NCBI RefSeq assembly: GCF_050433385.1
Contig: NZ_JBNPXI010000014.1
Coordinates: forward strand, 47,077-111,076
Direction of reading: 5' to 3'
DNA: 64,000 bases
From: Brassicibacter mesophilus
GTDB lineage: Bacteria; Bacillota; Clostridia; Tissierellales; Proteiniboraceae
Shown: piece by piece, positions 41,670 through 51,730 of the stretch
How the letters are laid out: each line of letters starts with the position of its first letter
How positions within the stretch are numbered: the first letter of the stretch is position 1
Made by a program: the position numbers and the translations under genes
The notes under the pieces: model-generated
Told to the model about the DNA's origin: nothing
What the model saw: only the letters and a program-made list of their open reading frames with translations
The model's database searches: none

Positions 41670-42878
41670 CTACAAGTTTTCTTTAGTATCTGGCTTTGAA
41701 AGCCATCTATTACCTGCGAAGTTTATCCCTATAGCTCCAAGAGGAGCTGTTATGATGATAGATAAAACAGCTATAGCTAATATTAAGTCTCCAGATGATA
41801 CTCCAGCAGATAGTGGAACAGCTCCAATTGCTGCTTGGACAGTTGCTTTTGGCACATATGCTATTACACAAAACAGTCTTTCCTTCCAGCTTAGATCGGT
41901 ACCTGTTAAAGAAATTACTACTCCTAAACTACGGGCTAGCAACCCTATTAATATAATCAATGCACCAACTAAACCTGAATTCAATGCTACATGTATGTTT
42001 ACCTGCGCGCCGACAAGAACAAAGAGCAGTATTTCAGCAAATACCCATATTTTATTAAACTTGCTTGCTAGCCTATTTGCTACGCCTGAATGCTTTTCTA
42101 AAAGTATAAATCCTATTGTCATAACCCCCAATAAGCTAGCTATTGGGATAATATTTTTAAGCGCATCTTCTAGACTTGTAAATACTATTGCTACTCCAAT
42201 CAATATCAATACTTTTTTAGTATCCCGCATATGATACTTTCTAAATATGTAAATCATAATAAATCCTATTATAACGCCTAATAGTACTCCTAATACAATT
42301 GATATAGGTATATCAAGTATTTTCATTGCTATATTTACCTGACCACCACCGTATAGCCCCAAGAAAGTAGAAAATAATGTTATAGCAAATACATCATCTA
42401 TAGATGCACCAGCTAAAATAAGAGTTGGAATGTTTTTATCAGCACCGATTTTATTTTGAATAAAGTTAAGCATTTGAGGAACAACAACTGCCGGAGATAC
42501 TGCAGCAACAATAAAACCAAGCATCCCAGCCTCTACTATGGGTATACCAAGAAGTTTGTTTGATACAAGCATTATAGTAAATCCCTCTAACAGTCCAGGA
42601 ACACAGCTCATCTTCAATGCTGGAATTCCTATTTTGTTAAGAGTTTCCTTCTTTATGCCTAATCCTGCTCTCAATAATATAATTATAAGAGCTATCCTTC
42701 TTAAATCGGATGAAATTTTTAGAATATCTCCACTAATAAAATTAGCTCCATAAGGACCGATTATTATTCCCAAAATTAACATTCCTAGTAAACCGGGAAG
42801 CTTTAGCCTGTCAAATACTTTATTGAAACCTAGTCCTAATAATATGATTATACCTAGACTTAATGCCATATATCTCAT
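41670..42878 (-). CDS. Monovalent cation/proton antiporter (CPA family), fluoride-riboswitch controlled
   Basis: 402 residues, about 12 transmembrane helices, no cytoplasmic nucleotide-binding tail. Family landmarks: FDRLKLPGLLGMLILGIIIG near the start, the AAVSPAVVVPQML and GASIDDVFAI segments (unwound helix and Asp-Asp pair) and VPKATVQAAIGAVPL. It should exchange Na+ or another ion for H+. The fluoride riboswitch upstream implies a role in fluoride tolerance, a known association for some antiporters. Confidence 0.92.
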   Translation of the reverse strand: MRYMALSLGIIILLGLGFNKVFDRLKLPGLLGMLILGIIIGPYGANFISGDILKISSDLRRIALIIILLRAGLGIKKETLNKIGIPALKMSCVPGLLEGFTIMLVSNKLLGIPIVEAGMLGFIVAAVSPAVVVPQMLNFIQNKIGADKNIPTLILAGASIDDVFAITLFSTFLGLYGGGQVNIAMKILDIPISIVLGVLLGVIIGFIMIYIFRKYHMRDTKKVLILIGVAIVFTSLEDALKNIIPIASLLGVMTIGFILLEKHSGVANRLASKFNKIWVFAEILLFVLVGAQVNIHVALNSGLVGALIILIGLLARSLGVVISLTGTDLSWKERLFCVIAYVPKATVQAAIGAVPLSAGVSSGDLILAIAVLSIIITAPLGAIGINFAGNRWLSKPDTKENL

Positions 42879-42951
42879 CCTTTCAAGTTCTGTAATATTA
42901 TTTTTGACAAAATCATTACTTTAATAACATATACCAATCTTTTTATATAAG

Positions 42952-43044
42952 AAAAGAAAAAGCTCCTACTTAGACTGATGCAGTCTAAGTAGGAGCCATC
43001 AATTGCATGTGCAATAATTAAAGGCGAGCTCCATCACCTATAAT
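42952..43044 (-). promoter_or_regulatory. Fluoride riboswitch (crcB motif) with intrinsic terminator
   Basis: Read on the minus strand, GGTGATGGAGCTCGCC and then TTGATGGCTCCTACT match the conserved core of the fluoride riboswitch. The 3' arm continues into a 15-bp terminator stem GCTCCTACTTAGACT/AGTCTAAGTAGGAGC (+ coordinates 42962-42996) followed by a U run. Fluoride binding should stop terminator formation and switch on the antiporter gene. Confidence 0.95.
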
Positions 43045-43054
43045 ATACTATTTC

Positions 43055-43083
43055 ATTATACTAATAACAATAAATAAAATCAA
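43055..43083 (-). promoter_or_regulatory. Promoter of the fluoride-controlled antiporter
   Basis: On the minus strand: TTGATT, 17-base spacer, TATAAT, with the riboswitch core starting about a dozen bases downstream. Confidence 0.7.
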
Positions 43084-43208
43084 TAACAATAAATGAATTC
43101 CTTTTGCATTTAGCATATTGCGATAAATATTTTAATAATTATATTAATAGGTTTTATCTAAGTTCTATGCAAGAATTTTTTTTATTATTTAAATAAGGAG
43201 AAATTAAT

Positions 43209-43952
43209 ATGACCTATAAACGAGCCAGAAATTTTTTTATGATAATTATAATTATTTTTATATGTATTATGCTTCTAATAATATATCATAAGGATGAAAA
43301 AACACTTTTAAGTACAAACAGCACGTTTAAATATCCAGTTGAAGTTGTACAACATGGACCAAGAGATAAAAAAGTAGTAGCACTGACATTTGATGATGGT
43401 CCTCATCCGATATATACTACAGAAATACTTGATATACTTAGGCAATATAAAGCTAAAGCAACTTTCTTCATATTAGGTAGACATGCAGAATTTCACCCAG
43501 AGCTCATATTGAGAGAAAGTAAGGAAGGACATGAGATTGGAGTTCACAGCTTTAACCATATAAATATAAGTAAAGAAAAAGAAGAAACGGTTAGGGAAGA
43601 GTTTGAAAAAACACAAGATATAATTTACAAAATAACTGGCAAGAAATCGAAAGTTTTCAGACCCCCTTATGGTATCCAAAACGACATAGTTTTTAAGATT
43701 GCAGACGAGAATAATTGTAGTGTCATACTTTGGACCTATTATCAGGATTCGCGAGATTGGAGTAATCCTGGTATAGATAAAATAATCGATACAGTTCTTT
43801 CACAGATTCAAAATGGTGATATAGTATTATTTCATGACCACAATGAGGCAGAAGAGAGTCAGACAGTAGAGGCTTTAAAAATAATATTACCTGAGCTAAT
43901 AGAAAAGGGATACAGATTTGTAACTATTTCAGAGCTATTGGATATGGAATAG
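43209..43952 (+). CDS. Membrane-anchored polysaccharide deacetylase
   Basis: 247 residues. N-terminal transmembrane anchor (about 9-26), then a NodB-type domain: TFDDGPH (60-66) with the Asp-Asp pair, zinc histidines in HSFNH (113-117), RPPYG (151-155), DSRDWSNPG and the C-terminal VLFHDH. Deacetylates N-acetylated sugars, probably peptidoglycan, outside the membrane. All catalytic motifs are present. Confidence 0.93.
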   Translation: MTYKRARNFFMIIIIIFICIMLLIIYHKDEKTLLSTNSTFKYPVEVVQHGPRDKKVVALTFDDGPHPIYTTEILDILRQYKAKATFFILGRHAEFHPELILRESKEGHEIGVHSFNHINISKEKEETVREEFEKTQDIIYKITGKKSKVFRPPYGIQNDIVFKIADENNCSVILWTYYQDSRDWSNPGIDKIIDTVLSQIQNGDIVLFHDHNEAEESQTVEALKIILPELIEKGYRFVTISELLDME

Positions 43953-44090
43953 AAAATCATTATACTAAATGCATTACCGATATATTACAAATAATCCAAA
44001 AAAAATATTAAAGTTTTTGGAACAAAAGATTTAATATAAACGTCATATATTACATATTTGATGTTGTATAAATGGGTTAGATAATTGCTT

Positions 44091-44708
44091 TTATACGTGC
44101 ATAGCAGATACTATGTCAGAGGTATTACCGCTACCATTTTCATCTAATGCTTTCACACCTAGTATATTTGCTCCAGGTGCGATTCCAGAATACTTGCCAT
44201 TTGATGAAAAACCATTTGAAGCTATGATACCTGAAACATGAGTACCATGACCATTGTCATCATAAGGCTTAGTCTTATCGTTTACAAAATCTTTAAAGCC
44301 TATTATTCTGTTTCTAGGTCTTACTAAATCATTATGTGGAGCGACCCCTGTATCTATAACTGCAACAGTAACTCCTTCCCCACTTAAGCCTTTGCTATGA
44401 GGGAAGCTGCTTCTTATTGAAGCATTAGCAATATCTAATAACGCGAAAACTTTAGAATCAAAACTTATATACTCAATATTTGGGTCTCTAGATAATTTGT
44501 ATATCTCTGCTAGGCTCATATTGCATGCAACACCGCCAACTAGAGGAAGGTTGCGTTTTACTTTATCTGACATGTTGCAGACTAAGCTGCTGAGTCTCTC
44601 TTCATCTTTGTCTATAACCCTTACTATTACAGGGAGTTCTTCATTAGATTGAGTTTGTAGCTTTGCACTTATAACAGGACATATTTTGGTATTCCTCATT
44701 CTTCTCAT
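44091..44708 (-). pseudogene. Truncated subtilisin-like serine protease
   Basis: 205 residues of an S8 peptidase. A propeptide-like N-terminus (about 1-95), then VIDTGV with catalytic Asp119 and NGHGTHVSG with His154. The frame stops after GSGNTSDIVSAMHV, before the catalytic Ser (GTSMA). The 138 bases left before the next gene cannot hold the missing 100 or more residues, so the 3' end is deleted. It has a good AGGAAGGTGA ribosome binding site but no catalytic Ser, so no peptidase activity is expected. Confidence 0.85.
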
Positions 44709-44867
44709 TTAATTCACCTTCCTATGTTTTAGTTTATGCAGTATATAACTAAAATGTTAATAAAAAAAGGCAAAATGGGAAAAAAGCATCAAGTTTACAT
44801 AATGCGATATATTATGTTATAATAATAGCATTCCCTCATACATACCAATTAGAAAGGGGGAATACCT

Positions 44868-45689
44868 ATGAAGATGTTTAGAATGAAGAGGAAGGGGCTT
44901 GTAGTACTTCTAGGTCTAATATTAGTGATACTTTTTATAAGTAGTTATAGGTATGTAAAAGTATCTTTATATCCTGTTATAAAACATATCGAAAAAAATA
45001 GAATATTAAGCAATGTAGAAAAATATAACATAGTTGATACTGAACACTTTACAATTAGATATAATTCTGATGATCATGAAGCAGCTGAGTTGACTGCAAA
45101 CATATCAGAAAAATATTATGAAGAAGTATGTAAAATGTATGGTTATGAGCCTAAAGATAAAGTTAATATTGTGATATATGATGATAAAAAAACTATTCTT
45201 AAAAATACTAGACTAAACAAATCTACTTCACCTATTGGAATATATTATAGCGGAGTTATAAACGTATTGTCTCCCAAACTTTGGATAGATGATAAGAGTG
45301 ATCTTAGTAAAATATATGAAATAAATGGTCCAGTTGTTCATGAATTTGCTCATCTTATAATTGATGAGATGACTAATGGAAATTATCCTATGTGGCTGAC
45401 TGAAGGAATGGCACTTTATACTGAATATAAAACAACTGGATTCGAATGGTCAAACGATAACTTAAGTCATGAAGAAGTATCGATAGAAGATTTAGATACT
45501 AGATTTGATGAGATAGATCAAAGCACTGCCTATAGGAAGTCGTTTGAAGTAGTAAGAAGCATATCAGAAACATGGGGATTTAATAAATTAAAGCTTATTC
45601 TAGATACGTTAGGAAAAGGTAGCAGTATAAATGGATCAGTAAAAGCAGTTTTAAAGTCAGACCTTTACGAGATAAAAATAACTTATTAG
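44868..45689 (+). CDS. Membrane-anchored gluzincin metallopeptidase (peptidase MA-like)
   Basis: 273 residues. N-terminal anchor (about 10-27). The zinc motif HEFAH (158-162) is followed by the third ligand Glu in WLTEGMALYTEY (about 176-187). Preceding DKVNIVIYDDKKTILKN is typical of MA-like peptidases. Probably a surface protease or wall-associated hydrolase. Good AAAGGGGG ribosome binding site. Confidence 0.85.
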   Translation: MKMFRMKRKGLVVLLGLILVILFISSYRYVKVSLYPVIKHIEKNRILSNVEKYNIVDTEHFTIRYNSDDHEAAELTANISEKYYEEVCKMYGYEPKDKVNIVIYDDKKTILKNTRLNKSTSPIGIYYSGVINVLSPKLWIDDKSDLSKIYEINGPVVHEFAHLIIDEMTNGNYPMWLTEGMALYTEYKTTGFEWSNDNLSHEEVSIEDLDTRFDEIDQSTAYRKSFEVVRSISETWGFNKLKLILDTLGKGSSINGSVKAVLKSDLYEIKITY

Positions 45690-46089
45690 ACACGACAGAA
45701 ATCTACATGTTTTTTTGAAGTTATAAGATAAATTAAAAATATAAAGTCAACCAAATAAAAAACATAAGTGGTTGACTTTATATATGAAAATTATGGGGGA
45801 TGGAGATTTATGAAAAATATTTCATATCCATCAGAATACTACTGTATTCTACATTCATTTTAACTTCTATGTCATAATTTGTATACAGGTCAATAGTCCT
45901 ATTGTGGTTTTAATATGGACAAGTATATTTTTAAAGATATGCTAATTTACTAAAATAGAATGATATATTTTATTGTGAATTATCCCTTCCAGTTGGAAGG
46001 AAAAATGCTAGTAATATAGAACTAATATATAATTGAAGTTTAAATTTGTTGATAGGCAAAAAAATTATTACATAGATGAGGTGAATACT
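45690..46089. other. Intergenic region before walR
   Basis: 400 bases. TAAAGTCAACCA (45742-45753) pairs with TGGTTGACTTTA (45769-45780); a T-poor downstream makes it a weak terminator or an operator. A smaller repeat CCTTCC/GGAAGG is at 45987-46001. The walR promoter should lie here; I cannot fix it. GATGAGGTGAAT at 46075-46086 is the walR ribosome binding site. Confidence 0.6.
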
Positions 46090-46779
46090 TTGAATAAGAA
46101 AATACTTGTTGTAGACGATGAAAAGCCTATAGCAGATATATTAAATTTTAATCTTCAGAAAGAAGGCTATGATGTAATAGTTGCATATGATGGGCAAGAC
46201 GCTGTTTCAAAAGCATTTAGTGAGAAACCAGATTTAATATTATTAGATGTTATGCTTCCTAAAAAGGATGGCTTCCAAGTACTGAGGGAAATTAGGCAGA
46301 AACTACAAACGCCAGTATTAATGCTAACAGCTAAAGAAGAGGAAGTCGATAAAGTTTTAGGGCTTGAGCTTGGTGCAGATGATTACATAACAAAACCATT
46401 TAGCATTAGAGAGCTTATAGCGAGAGTGAAAGCTAATTTAAGAAGAACTGAGTTATCAAATATTGATTCAAGTAGTGAATTAATAATTTCTGGTAACTTA
46501 GCAATAGATATAAACAAATATGAGGTAAAAAAAGAAAATCAAATAATAGAACTTACACTTAGAGAGTTCGAACTTTTAAAATTTCTAGCTGCTAGGTCAG
46601 AGCAAGTTTTTTCAAGAGAACAATTGCTTGAAGAAGTGTGGGGATATGAGTACTACGGAGACATAAGAACCGTTGATGTTACTATAAGACGATTGAGGGA
46701 AAAAGTGGAGGATGAATCCGGCAACTATAAATATATTCTTACCAAACGAGGTGTTGGATACTACTTTAGGAGGGACTAA
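46090..46779 (+). CDS. walR: Response regulator WalR (YycF)
   Basis: 229 residues from TTG 46090, chosen because GAGGTG lies just upstream. Receiver with phosphoacceptor Asp53 ([11 protein letters not shown]), Lys in [21 protein letters not shown], and an OmpR-type winged helix with [20 protein letters not shown] and [18 protein letters not shown]. Sequence and the walRKHI-J order identify it as the essential cell-wall regulator, controlling autolysin and wall genes through TGTWAH-N5-TGTWAH boxes. Confidence 0.97.
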   Translation: MNKKILVVDDEKPIADILNFNLQKEGYDVIVAYDGQDAVSKAFSEKPDLILLDVMLPKKDGFQVLREIRQKLQTPVLMLTAKEEEVDKVLGLELGADDYITKPFSIRELIARVKANLRRTELSNIDSSSELIISGNLAIDINKYEVKKENQIIELTLREFELLKFLAARSEQVFSREQLLEEVWGYEYYGDIRTVDVTIRRLREKVEDESGNYKYILTKRGVGYYFRRD

Positions 46780-46783
46780 GAAG

Positions 46784-48583
46784 ATGTTTAAAAGTATTAG
46801 GTGGAAATTTATAACAGTATATTTCCTCCTGGTTTTTATTGCTATGGTAATAGTAATGGCATTTATAATTCAGAAGTTTGAGGGCCATTACCTTAAACAA
46901 ACAGCTAATACGATGGAAGCAAGAGTAAGAAATCTTGTAAATAGATCTGATAGCATCTCAAAAGATGATGATTGGAATTCTGTAAAAAAACAGATTCAAA
47001 AGGATGTTAAAAATCAACCCGTATATGTAACTGAAATAATATATGTAATAGATAGTTCAGATTTATCTATGATTATTGCAAGTAATTCGAGTAATTCAAA
47101 AATAATCGGGCAAAGTGCTTATAATGTAAAGCAAATAGATCAAAAGCTTATTATTGATGCAAAAAAGGGTGAAAAGCAAGAAGGATTAAGCTATTTAGAA
47201 GGTACTAACAATAAAATTAAGCATCTTGCATATCCTGTGTTAAACGAAGAAGGAAGAGTTAAAGGGGTTGTTTACATTACATCTGATTTAAAGGATATGT
47301 ATAGAACAATAGAAGAATCAAAGACCATTTTAATTAAGGCGACAATATTAGCTCTATTAATAACTGTAATACTAGGTTTTCTTATAGCTAGAAGCATAAC
47401 TGAACCAATTAACGACGTAACAATAAAGGCTGAAAGGATGGCTAAAGGAGACTTTGATCAAGTAGTCGATGTCAAATCTGATGATGAAATTGGACAGCTT
47501 GCAAATATGTTTAATCACTTAACTTTAAAGCTAAAGCATACATTGTCTGAGGTATATAGAGAGAAAAATAAACTCGATACAATATTTACTTATATGGCAG
47601 ATGGTGTAGTTGCTGTTAATATGGAAGGTGACATAATACATGCTAATCCAATAGCACTGAGCATGCTAAATCTTAGATATGAGGAGCTAAGTAAAACCAA
47701 ATACGATGAAGTATTTAGAAGGCTAAATAAAAAAGTGACATTGGAATATATTGGAAACAAGCGCAAGTGGAAGGGAAACGAAATTATTGAGGCAAACTCA
47801 TCAATATATAATGCTAAGTATGCACCATTAAGAAATGAAAAAGATGAGATAAATGGTATGATACTAGTATTACAAGACATCACAGAGCAACAAAAGCTCG
47901 AGAATATGAGAAAAGAATTCGTCGCAAATGTATCCCATGAGCTTAAAACACCGATAACTACTATAAAAAGCTATACAGAAACATTGATAGAGGGTGTTCT
48001 TGATAACAAAGAACTAGCTACCCAGTTTCTATCAGTTGTTAATGGAGAATGTGATAGAATGGCAAGGATTGTAAGAGATCTTCTGCAGTTATCTAACCTC
48101 GATTACAAACAGACTAAGTGGAGCAAAGTGCCATTAGACACTAAACAGCTTTTAGAAAATGTGTACATGAAGGTAAAGATGTCAGCAATGGAGAAGAATC
48201 AAAAATTAAGTTTGACAGTCCAAGAAAATATTAGTAACATAATTGCTGATAAAGATGGCGTAGAACAGGTTATACTAAATATAGTTACAAATGCAATAAA
48301 ATATACGCCTGATAATGGGAGCGTAGATATTAAAGCGACACAAAATGATAGTGAAGTAATAATAAAAGTAAGTGATGACGGTATAGGAATACCTGAAGAA
48401 GATATTGATAGAATATTCGAGAGATTTTATAGAGTTGATAAAGCTAGATCAAGAGCATTAGGAGGTACAGGACTAGGATTATCAATTGCAAAGCAGATAA
48501 TAGAAGCACAAAACGGACGTATTTCAATTAGAAGTAACTATAATGTAGGAACTGAAGTTGATATAGTATTACCAGTAGCATGA
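46784..48583 (+). CDS. walK: Sensor histidine kinase WalK (YycG)
   Basis: 599 residues from ATG 46784 (AGGAGGGAC upstream). Two transmembrane helices (about 10-30 and 177-195) flank an extracytoplasmic domain; then HAMP, a PAS domain (with YMADGVVAVNMEGDIIHANP), HisKA with VSHELKTPITTIKSYTETLI and HATPase motifs NAIKYTPDNGS, DDGIGI and GTGLGLSIAKQI. It phosphorylates WalR. Complete WalK domain order. Confidence 0.97.
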   Translation: MFKSIRWKFITVYFLLVFIAMVIVMAFIIQKFEGHYLKQTANTMEARVRNLVNRSDSISKDDDWNSVKKQIQKDVKNQPVYVTEIIYVIDSSDLSMIIASNSSNSKIIGQSAYNVKQIDQKLIIDAKKGEKQEGLSYLEGTNNKIKHLAYPVLNEEGRVKGVVYITSDLKDMYRTIEESKTILIKATILALLITVILGFLIARSITEPINDVTIKAERMAKGDFDQVVDVKSDDEIGQLANMFNHLTLKLKHTLSEVYREKNKLDTIFTYMADGVVAVNMEGDIIHANPIALSMLNLRYEELSKTKYDEVFRRLNKKVTLEYIGNKRKWKGNEIIEANSSIYNAKYAPLRNEKDEINGMILVLQDITEQQKLENMRKEFVANVSHELKTPITTIKSYTETLIEGVLDNKELATQFLSVVNGECDRMARIVRDLLQLSNLDYKQTKWSKVPLDTKQLLENVYMKVKMSAMEKNQKLSLTVQENISNIIADKDGVEQVILNIVTNAIKYTPDNGSVDIKATQNDSEVIIKVSDDGIGIPEEDIDRIFERFYRVDKARSRALGGTGLGLSIAKQIIEAQNGRISIRSNYNVGTEVDIVLPVA

Positions 48584-48601
48584 TTTTTTGGTTAATTTTT
48601 G

Positions 48602-48640
48602 TGTAATTCAAATTTAATTGGTCTGTAATATGTCTGTAAT
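48602..48640 (+). promoter_or_regulatory. WalR-type box upstream of the secreted protein gene
   Basis: TGTAAT (48624-48629), five bases, TGTAAT (48635-48640) is an exact TGTWAH-N5-TGTWAH direct repeat. A third TGTAAT (48602-48607) lies 22 bases before the first, two helical turns away. AT-rich -10-like sequences follow at 48643-48655. Confidence 0.72.
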
Positions 48641-48696
48641 AATAATATTATATAATTATCGTGTGGTATTATATATGGGCATAAGGAGGAGTTGCG

Positions 48697-49284
48697 ATGT
48701 TTAAAAAGCTACTTACAGTAGCTATAGTACTTATTGCTATAGGTACTACTGGCACTGTTGGATATGCTGATGGTGGCGATGATACTACTAAAAGTCAAGG
48801 GTCTAGCATTGAACAAACTAAGGTTGAACAAACTAAGACTGAGCAAACTAAGGTTGAAGTAGTAGAGCAGAAGGACCTAGAAATAGTAGGCCCAGAAGAC
48901 AAAAAAACTACAACAAATAACATAGTTTTACTTTCAGGAATTGGAAAAGAAGGGACTAATGTTATTATCGAAGTGTATTCAACTGTTTCTATTAATAAAG
49001 ATGCATTTACATTAGACAATCTTCCGAAAGACGATGAATATATCTTATTGTGGTCTGAGGACTTTGAGATAACTTCGATCGGAAGTTTTGCAAAAGAGCT
49101 AGAACTTAAAAAAGGTTTGTATAAGATAGTATTTAATGTTAAAAAAGATGAAGAAGTAGAGATAAAAGCAATTAGATATATCCAGATAAAGGATATTGAG
49201 GAAGTCAAAGAAGCTTTAGAGAATGTTTCTGGTACAAAAACAAAACCTGGCGATACTAATGCTATACAACCGTCAACTAAATAG
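48697..49284 (+). CDS. Secreted protein of unknown function in the wal cluster
   Basis: 195 residues with a signal peptide (MFKKLLTVAIVLIAIGTTGT, cleavage near VGYADG). A low-complexity stretch repeats EQTKV/EQTKT three times (about 38-53). A beta-rich domain follows (about 68-175, with NIVLLSGIGKEGTNVIIEVYS), resembling an Ig-like or copper-amine-oxidase-neighbour surface domain. It lies between walK and walH and follows a WalR-type box, so it is probably a WalR target. Function unknown. Confidence 0.85.
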   Translation: MFKKLLTVAIVLIAIGTTGTVGYADGGDDTTKSQGSSIEQTKVEQTKTEQTKVEVVEQKDLEIVGPEDKKTTTNNIVLLSGIGKEGTNVIIEVYSTVSINKDAFTLDNLPKDDEYILLWSEDFEITSIGSFAKELELKKGLYKIVFNVKKDEEVEIKAIRYIQIKDIEEVKEALENVSGTKTKPGDTNAIQPSTK

Positions 49285-49318
49285 TTGCTAACAAGTTACT
49301 TAGGGAGATGATTATATC

Positions 49319-50755
49319 ATGAAAAGAGAAAGCTTTAAATCCCTGGTACTAGTCGCTTTGGTAGTTATGAGCACTTATTTTATACAACAGATTTGGCTTG
49401 ATGTTCCTTTTAGTTTACTACCTTTGTTTGGAACGAAAACGGATGATGTTAAAAAGAATAATATGTCGAATATAATAGTTCCAGAAAAATACTTAGTAAA
49501 CTTTAGTGAGAAAGATCGCACTGTGATTTACTCTGATAAAGATTATAAACTATGGAGCGAAGCTAGAGATATTCTAAAAAAAATATTACAAGAAAAAGAA
49601 CTAACCGTAGATAAGATAAGTGACGAAGAGTTTATAGCTGTTAATAAGAAATGGTCTATAAACTTTTATTTTTCGGAAGAGGTATATACGTATATAGTCG
49701 GTAAAACATTGAATGTAGATATACCTAATCAAGTATATGACAACATGAAGAAATTTGACAGTATTTATTTTTATCTAGGTGAAAAACCGTTTATTACTTT
49801 TACTGATGGTACCTATCATCTGAAGGTTACATTTCAAAGCACTAGCATTGATGGCTTAAGACAAATTACTCAAGAGATAGATGGAAGCAACTATACAAAG
49901 TACTATTCTTTGACAGAAGTACTACCGGGTGTTCAAAATAATGCATATATTCCATTAACGATGACTTATGGGGTACCTCAGGTATCTGTTAATAATGAGA
50001 TTGATATTCAGGATGATGCTGAAATAGATAGTATAGCTAAGCTTTTCTTTGATAGGAATATTGATTATATAAGAAGAATTGAAGAAAATGACGGCTCAGT
50101 TATATATATTGATAATCAAAAAAATCTTAAGCTTTATACTAATGGTACTATTGAGTACTTTAATGCACTTGACGGAACAATTAATGACAGAAATTTTTAC
50201 TTAAGCCTTAAAAAAGCAATAGATTTTATTGATAATCACATGGGGTTGCCAAACGATACTTATTTGTCTGATGTAAGAGAAATAGAATTTGAAGATAGAA
50301 AAGGATATAAATTTATATTTAGATATAGAATCAATGGGCTGACAGTTGTTTCGGGTCAAAACAAATTATCTGACTTTATAGAGATAGAGATATTTAATGA
50401 TCAGGTAAAATCATATAAAAGGCGTGTTTGGGTAGCGGATAGCATACATAATACTTACGATACTGACGATGCATATAGAAATATTTTATCTGCATACAAT
50501 ATCATTGAAAAAAAGTTTGACTTCTTAAGAGAAAAATATATAGAAGATAATAAAATGCAAATAAATGAGACAAATAAAGGCGAAATAGATAATATAGTGA
50601 AATCGTCAATAAATAATGTTTATTTAGCATACTATGATGATTTGGATGATGCATCAGATATTCTCAAGCCTGTATGGATTATTAATATGGCAGGATATAA
50701 TTATGCTTTTGATGCTTACGGCGGTTACGAAGAAAACGGGGGGAGTCTAAGGTAA
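49319..50755 (+). CDS. walH: WalRK regulator WalH (YycH)
   Basis: 478 residues with one N-terminal transmembrane helix (about 9-27) and a large extracytoplasmic part, matching YycH in plan and position. The family binds WalK in the membrane and adjusts its activity. Ends PVWIINMAGYNYAFDAYGG, typical of YycH. Its stop is a few bases from walI. Confidence 0.88.
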   Translation: MKRESFKSLVLVALVVMSTYFIQQIWLDVPFSLLPLFGTKTDDVKKNNMSNIIVPEKYLVNFSEKDRTVIYSDKDYKLWSEARDILKKILQEKELTVDKISDEEFIAVNKKWSINFYFSEEVYTYIVGKTLNVDIPNQVYDNMKKFDSIYFYLGEKPFITFTDGTYHLKVTFQSTSIDGLRQITQEIDGSNYTKYYSLTEVLPGVQNNAYIPLTMTYGVPQVSVNNEIDIQDDAEIDSIAKLFFDRNIDYIRRIEENDGSVIYIDNQKNLKLYTNGTIEYFNALDGTINDRNFYLSLKKAIDFIDNHMGLPNDTYLSDVREIEFEDRKGYKFIFRYRINGLTVVSGQNKLSDFIEIEIFNDQVKSYKRRVWVADSIHNTYDTDDAYRNILSAYNIIEKKFDFLREKYIEDNKMQINETNKGEIDNIVKSSINNVYLAYYDDLDDASDILKPVWIINMAGYNYAFDAYGGYEENGGSLR

Positions 50756-50780
50756 AAACATAGTGGATGGTGAAATATAT

Positions 50781-51620
50781 ATGGATTGGTCAAAGGCGAA
50801 AAACATACTCATCGTTGCCTTTATTATTACAAATCTTTTTTTAGCATATGTCTTAATTGATACAAAAAGCATAGATAATCCAACTGTAGACAATGAATTT
50901 ATTACTGATGTAAGGAATCTGCTGCTAGAAAAAGATATTAAAATAGACAGTACAATACCTACAGAAATACCATCTTTACCTTTACTGACTATAGAATATG
51001 AAACGTATAAACCTGTTGACTTAGCCAGTAAATTTCTAGGGCAATATACTGCTGAAAATATAGAAGGCAAAGAGTATTATAGAAACGGCGATGAAACACT
51101 GATTATTAGCAATGGAAATGAAATAATATATACTGATGATAATAATATAAAAAAAATACAGAGCTTTGAGAAAAAGAATCTGATTAGGATAGCAGAAGAT
51201 TTCATCAGGAATAAGGGATTTGCATCAGATGATTATAAGCTAAGTGATTTCAGAGAAAATAATGGTGTATATTATATTGAGTTCAATAAAGTCATAAAAG
51301 ATATGTTTCTTGAAAAAAGCTATATGAAGTTTGATATTGATGCATCAGGAATAAAAAAATTTGAGAGATACTGGATTAGCTCTGCTGAACTAGGAGACAA
51401 TAATATAGCATTAATGTCAGCTCCAAGAGCTCTACTCAAATTGATAACAATGAAAGATGCTTATGGAAAAACAATTACTGACATATCAACATGTTACTAC
51501 CTAGATTTACAAAAGCATATGTCTGTTGGAGACCCTAAAAAGATGAAGGGTGGAAAGGCCACGCTTGCATGGAGGGTACAATTTAGTGATGGTACGAAAA
51601 TTTTTCTAGAAGATAATTAA
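50781..51620 (+). CDS. walI: WalRK regulator WalI (YycI)
   Basis: 279 residues from ATG 50781; the family begins MDWSKAKNILIVAFIITNLF, which fixes the start. One transmembrane helix (about 7-26), then two YycI extracytoplasmic repeats, ending in TLAWRVQFSDGTKIFLEDN. Works with WalH on WalK. Confidence 0.93.
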   Translation: MDWSKAKNILIVAFIITNLFLAYVLIDTKSIDNPTVDNEFITDVRNLLLEKDIKIDSTIPTEIPSLPLLTIEYETYKPVDLASKFLGQYTAENIEGKEYYRNGDETLIISNGNEIIYTDDNNIKKIQSFEKKNLIRIAEDFIRNKGFASDDYKLSDFRENNGVYYIEFNKVIKDMFLEKSYMKFDIDASGIKKFERYWISSAELGDNNIALMSAPRALLKLITMKDAYGKTITDISTCYYLDLQKHMSVGDPKKMKGGKATLAWRVQFSDGTKIFLEDN

Positions 51621-51647
51621 ATAAATAGAGGAATTTTATAATAAAAA

Positions 51648-51683
51648 TAGAAGAAGTATTATACTTGTTCTATTTTTTTATTG
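51648..51683 (+). terminator. Terminator after walI
   Basis: ATAGAAGAAGTAT and ATACTTGTTCTAT form a stem with one mismatch, followed by seven T. Marks the end of the walRKHI unit before murA. Confidence 0.75.
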
Positions 51684-51730
51684 TAAGCTAGAAAGAGGGG
51701 TGACATATGCTGACCTAGGTCGGTAATGAT

